Shown one piece after another: positions 6,217-7,570 of a stretch of 7,570 nt of DNA. The notes beneath the pieces are model-generated. The model had not been told where the DNA came from and ran no database searches. It worked only from the letters and a program-made list of their open reading frames with translations. The stretch lies in the NCBI GenBank assembly GCA_030603605.1, contig JAUVXN010000056.1:1-7570 (forward strand). Reading direction: 5' to 3'. The translations under genes were made by a program, and so were the position numbers. Every line of letters starts with the position of its first letter. Position 1 is the first letter of the stretch. The stretch comes from Dehalococcoidales bacterium (lineage in GTDB: Bacteria > Chloroflexota > Dehalococcoidia > Dehalococcoidales > RBG-16-60-22).

Positions 6217-6245
6217 TTTATAGTAGAAAAAGCCTTGAGTGTCAA
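6217..6245 (-). promoter_or_regulatory. Proximal pyrG promoter (P2)
   Basis: On the minus strand, a consensus -35 TTGACA (6245-6240), a 17-bp spacer and a -10 TATAAA (6222-6217, 5/6). Start expected near 6210 (AAAGAGC), giving a leader of about 120 nt to the pyrG ATG at 6090. Confidence 0.8.
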
Positions 6246-6246
6246 G
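6234..6246. promoter_or_regulatory. Palindrome over the P2 -35 box, possible operator
   Basis: CTTGA-GTG-TCAAG is a perfect 5-bp inverted repeat with a 3-nt centre and covers the whole -35 hexamer of P2. The size suits a small repressor dimer site, but part of it is simply the -35 consensus, so chance is possible. Confidence 0.3.
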
Positions 6247-6268
6247 TTATTAGTAGGGGGTTTCTCTT

Positions 6269-6298
6269 ATTATAAAGAAAATAAATATTAGTTGTCAA
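6269..6298 (-). promoter_or_regulatory. Distal pyrG promoter (P1), full consensus
   Basis: On the minus strand, TTGACA (6298-6293), an 18-bp spacer and TATAAT (6274-6269): 12/12 consensus bases. An A-rich tract (6305-6299) precedes the -35, similar to an UP element. Start expected at about 6263-6261 (A residues), with a five-C tract at 6260-6256 immediately downstream, i.e. about +3 to +7. Confidence 0.8.
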
Positions 6299-6332
6299 GT
6301 TTTTTGTATAAAATGGTTTGCTGACCTATCTT

Positions 6333-6391
6333 CCTGCCCCCCTTTCCTTAGGGTATATGGGGTTACCAAAAAATACCTAAAGGGGGTGAGG
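6333..6391 (+). repeat. Palindromic intergenic repeat, copy 3, between pyrG and prs promoters
   Basis: The left arm (6333-6356: CCTG, six C, TTTCC, TTAGGGTAT) and right arm (6373-6391: ATACCTAAA, five G, TGAGG) are imperfect reverse complements with small gaps and a loop of about 16 nt. The C-run/G-run design matches the other copies. The right arm runs into the region where the prs -35 box should be, so the element may insulate the divergent promoters or affect prs transcription. Confidence 0.5.
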
Positions 6392-6414
6392 TAGATAAAC
6401 AATAGTGCTATAAT
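6386..6414 (+). promoter_or_regulatory. Extended -10 promoter for prs
   Basis: TGCTATAAT (6406-6414) is a perfect extended -10 element. The hexamer 17 bp upstream (GTGAGG, 6386-6391) is a poor -35, which extended -10 promoters tolerate. Start near 6421 gives a leader of about 36 nt. Confidence 0.7.
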
Positions 6415-6456
6415 TATATTGTGTTAGAAGTTTATATTTAAAGGAGAAGATAGCCA

Positions 6457-7401
6457 ATGGACGAATTGAAGGTATTTACTGGTAATGCCCACCCGGTTCT
6501 AGCTGAGGCGGTTGTTGAATACATGGGTATACCCTTAGGTAAGAGTGAGGTCTTTCAGTTCAGTAATGAGAATATCTTTGTTCGTATCCTGGAGAACGTT
6601 CGCCAGCGGGATACCTTTGTTATTCAGCCTCTCTCCTCCCCGGTCAGCAATAATCTGGTTGGGCTTCTTATTATGATTGATGCCCTGAAGAGGGCTTCAG
6701 CCGGCCGGATTACGGCGGTAGTCCCGTATTACGGTTATGGGCGCACTGATAAGAAGGACCAACCCCGAGTGCCTATCACTGCCAGATTGGTCGCCGACCT
6801 GCTTACCGTGGCCGGGGCTAATCGACTGCTGACGGTGGATTTGCATGCGGCGCAGATTCAGGGTTTCTTTAGCATACCGGTTGATGAGTTGACCGCTCTT
6901 TATTTACTGGGTAATTATTTTGCGGAAAAGAACTTTGATGACCTGGTTGTAGTTGCCACCGATATCGGCATTGTCAAACGAGCACGAGACATGGCGGCCA
7001 AGCTCAATGCCCCATTGGCTATTATGGAAAAAAGACGGGTGGGTAATGCTGACCAGACTGAGACACTAAATGTAATCGGTGAAGTGGAAGGCAGGGTAGC
7101 TCTCACTGTTGATGATGAAATAGACACTGCCGGCTCTCTGGTGAGTGTTGTCTCCGCCCTGGAAGAACAGGGGGTAAAGGAAGTATATGCCTGCTGCACT
7201 CATCCGATATTCTCCGGCGAGGCTATCCGGAGGATAGCCTCCTGTCCGGTAAAAGAGGTGGTAGTTACCGACACCGTTCCGGTCAAAGATGAGAAGAAAT
7301 CGGACAAAATTACGATTTTACCAATAGCGCCATTGCTGGGAGAGGCCATCAGCCGCATTCATACCGGTAAATCTATAGGAGCCCTGTTTGAGCGAGGATA
7401 A
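6457..7401 (+). CDS. prs: Ribose-phosphate pyrophosphokinase (PRPP synthetase), variant motifs
   Basis: Makes PRPP from ribose 5-phosphate and ATP, the entry metabolite for purine, pyrimidine, NAD, His and Trp synthesis. The 314 residues match class I length (about 310-320). The N-terminal phosphoribosyltransferase-like domain contains LLIMIDALKRASAGRITAV (70-88), PYYGYGRTDKKD (90-101) and VDLHAAQIQGFF (127-138, catalytic-type H130). The C-terminal domain has EKRR (191-194) in the flexible loop and VDDEIDTAGS (218-227), the PRPP-binding loop. Several conserved positions differ: GRTDKK instead of the common ARQDRK, ATDIGIVKRA (167-176) instead of SPDHGGVxRA, and an acidic E221 where M or I is usual in VDDxIDTAG. 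The overall frame is intact and the core acidic and His residues are kept, so it is probably active. ATG at 6457 follows AAGGAG with 10 nt spacing. It diverges from pyrG and overlaps the next gene by 14 nt. Confidence 0.95.
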   Translation: MDELKVFTGNAHPVLAEAVVEYMGIPLGKSEVFQFSNENIFVRILENVRQRDTFVIQPLSSPVSNNLVGLLIMIDALKRASAGRITAVVPYYGYGRTDKKDQPRVPITARLVADLLTVAGANRLLTVDLHAAQIQGFFSIPVDELTALYLLGNYFAEKNFDDLVVVATDIGIVKRARDMAAKLNAPLAIMEKRRVGNADQTETLNVIGEVEGRVALTVDDEIDTAGSLVSVVSALEEQGVKEVYACCTHPIFSGEAIRRIASCPVKEVVVTDTVPVKDEKKSDKITILPIAPLLGEAISRIHTGKSIGALFERG

Positions 7402-7570
7402 GAAGTTAGTAGAGGTTTATCTAGCAGCAAGTGAGGCAGAAGCTCAGATTATCAAGGGCTTGCTGGAGAGCTATGGAATATCTTGTCTTTTGAAATCACA
7501 CGCGGCTCCTTCAGTGCACATGTTTGCGGTTGATGGAATGGGTGAGGTCAAGGTTATGGTCTGGGAGTCA
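7388..7570 (+). CDS. DUF2007-like small protein, N-terminal part (3' end outside window)
   Basis: Sixty-one codons are open to the window edge with no stop. The residues KKLVEVYLAASEAEAQ, then IIKGLLESYGI, resemble DUF2007 (putative signal-transducing protein), small proteins of roughly 70-90 residues in which a strand is followed by a helix beginning near an EAE/EAQ motif. The biochemical role of the family is not established. The likely start is TTG at 7388-7390, because AGGAG (7377-7381) lies 6 nt before it and no ATG or GTG precedes the conserved block. This start lies inside prs in another frame (14-nt overlap), so translation should be coupled to PRPP synthetase. The first ATG of the frame, at about 7519, would lose the whole conserved block. 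Family assignment is by pattern memory; the start is well supported. Confidence 0.72.
   Translation, partial: MSEDKKLVEVYLAASEAEAQIIKGLLESYGISCLLKSHAAPSVHMFAVDGMGEVKVMVWES

Larger units (their letters stand above)
6091..6456. other. Divergent pyrG/prs control region (no gene)
   Basis: This 366-nt gap holds the pyrG leader (about 6091-6210), two tandem minus-strand promoters (6217-6245 and 6269-6298), a palindrome on the proximal -35 box, a palindromic repeat (6333-6391) and the plus-strand prs promoter (-10 at 6409-6414) with its short leader. I see no small gene or known riboswitch in it. Confidence 0.75.

Noticed and set aside
6292..6314. TTGTCA and TAAAAT as a plus-strand promoter for prs
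   Set aside because: The spacing is only 11 bp; the same bases form the minus-strand P1 -35 box, and a better extended -10 lies at 6406-6414.

Overview
The window looks like a chromosomal housekeeping segment from a free-living bacterium, and I found no mobile element, CRISPR array or defence system in it. The gene types and order fit the Chloroflexota, probably a Dehalococcoidia-like lineage. The pointers are a stand-alone archaeal-type TyrA next to PheA, a pyrG-tal-rho cluster, a variant PRPP synthetase followed by a DUF2007-like protein, and GC-rich palindromic repeats between genes. This placement is from memory of gene content, not from a search, and is only moderately secure.

Layout. 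Positions 2-343 (+) are the 3' end of pheA (prephenate dehydratase, Phe-binding ACT domain). Next is an intergenic stretch with a palindromic repeat, a fragment resembling a tRNA 3' end, and a promoter for an unidentified four-helix membrane protein (560-964, +), which appears to be leaderless. A clear intrinsic terminator and a second repeat copy, in opposite orientation, precede tyrA (1231-2097, +; prephenate/arogenate dehydrogenase). The tyrA 3' end overlaps by 6 nt the end of a convergent minus-strand operon. That operon reads, from its promoters at about 6300, pyrG (CTP synthase) - tal (transaldolase) - rho (termination factor) - a 115-codon unknown gene coupled directly to rho. Divergent from pyrG, prs (PRPP synthetase, 6457-7401, +) is followed by an overlapping DUF2007-like gene cut by the window end.

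How the genes connect. pheA and tyrA are the two terminal branches from prephenate to phenylalanine and tyrosine. The divergent pyrG/prs pair joins nucleotide supply (CTP and PRPP) with pentose phosphate metabolism (Tal interconverts sugar phosphates, and PRPP is made from ribose 5-phosphate), and Rho links the operon to transcription. The pyrG-tal-rho order echoes the Bacillus pyrG-fbaA-tal-murA-glpX-rho region.

The most interesting signals are regulatory. pyrG has two tandem near-consensus minus-strand promoters. The upstream one would start its RNA with A residues followed by five C residues, which suggests CTP-sensitive slippage analogous to UTP control of E. coli pyrBI. Other points are a palindrome over the second promoter's -35 box, a leaderless membrane gene bracketed by inverted repeat copies, a possible G-quadruplex before tyrA, and a PRPP synthetase with altered active-site motifs.
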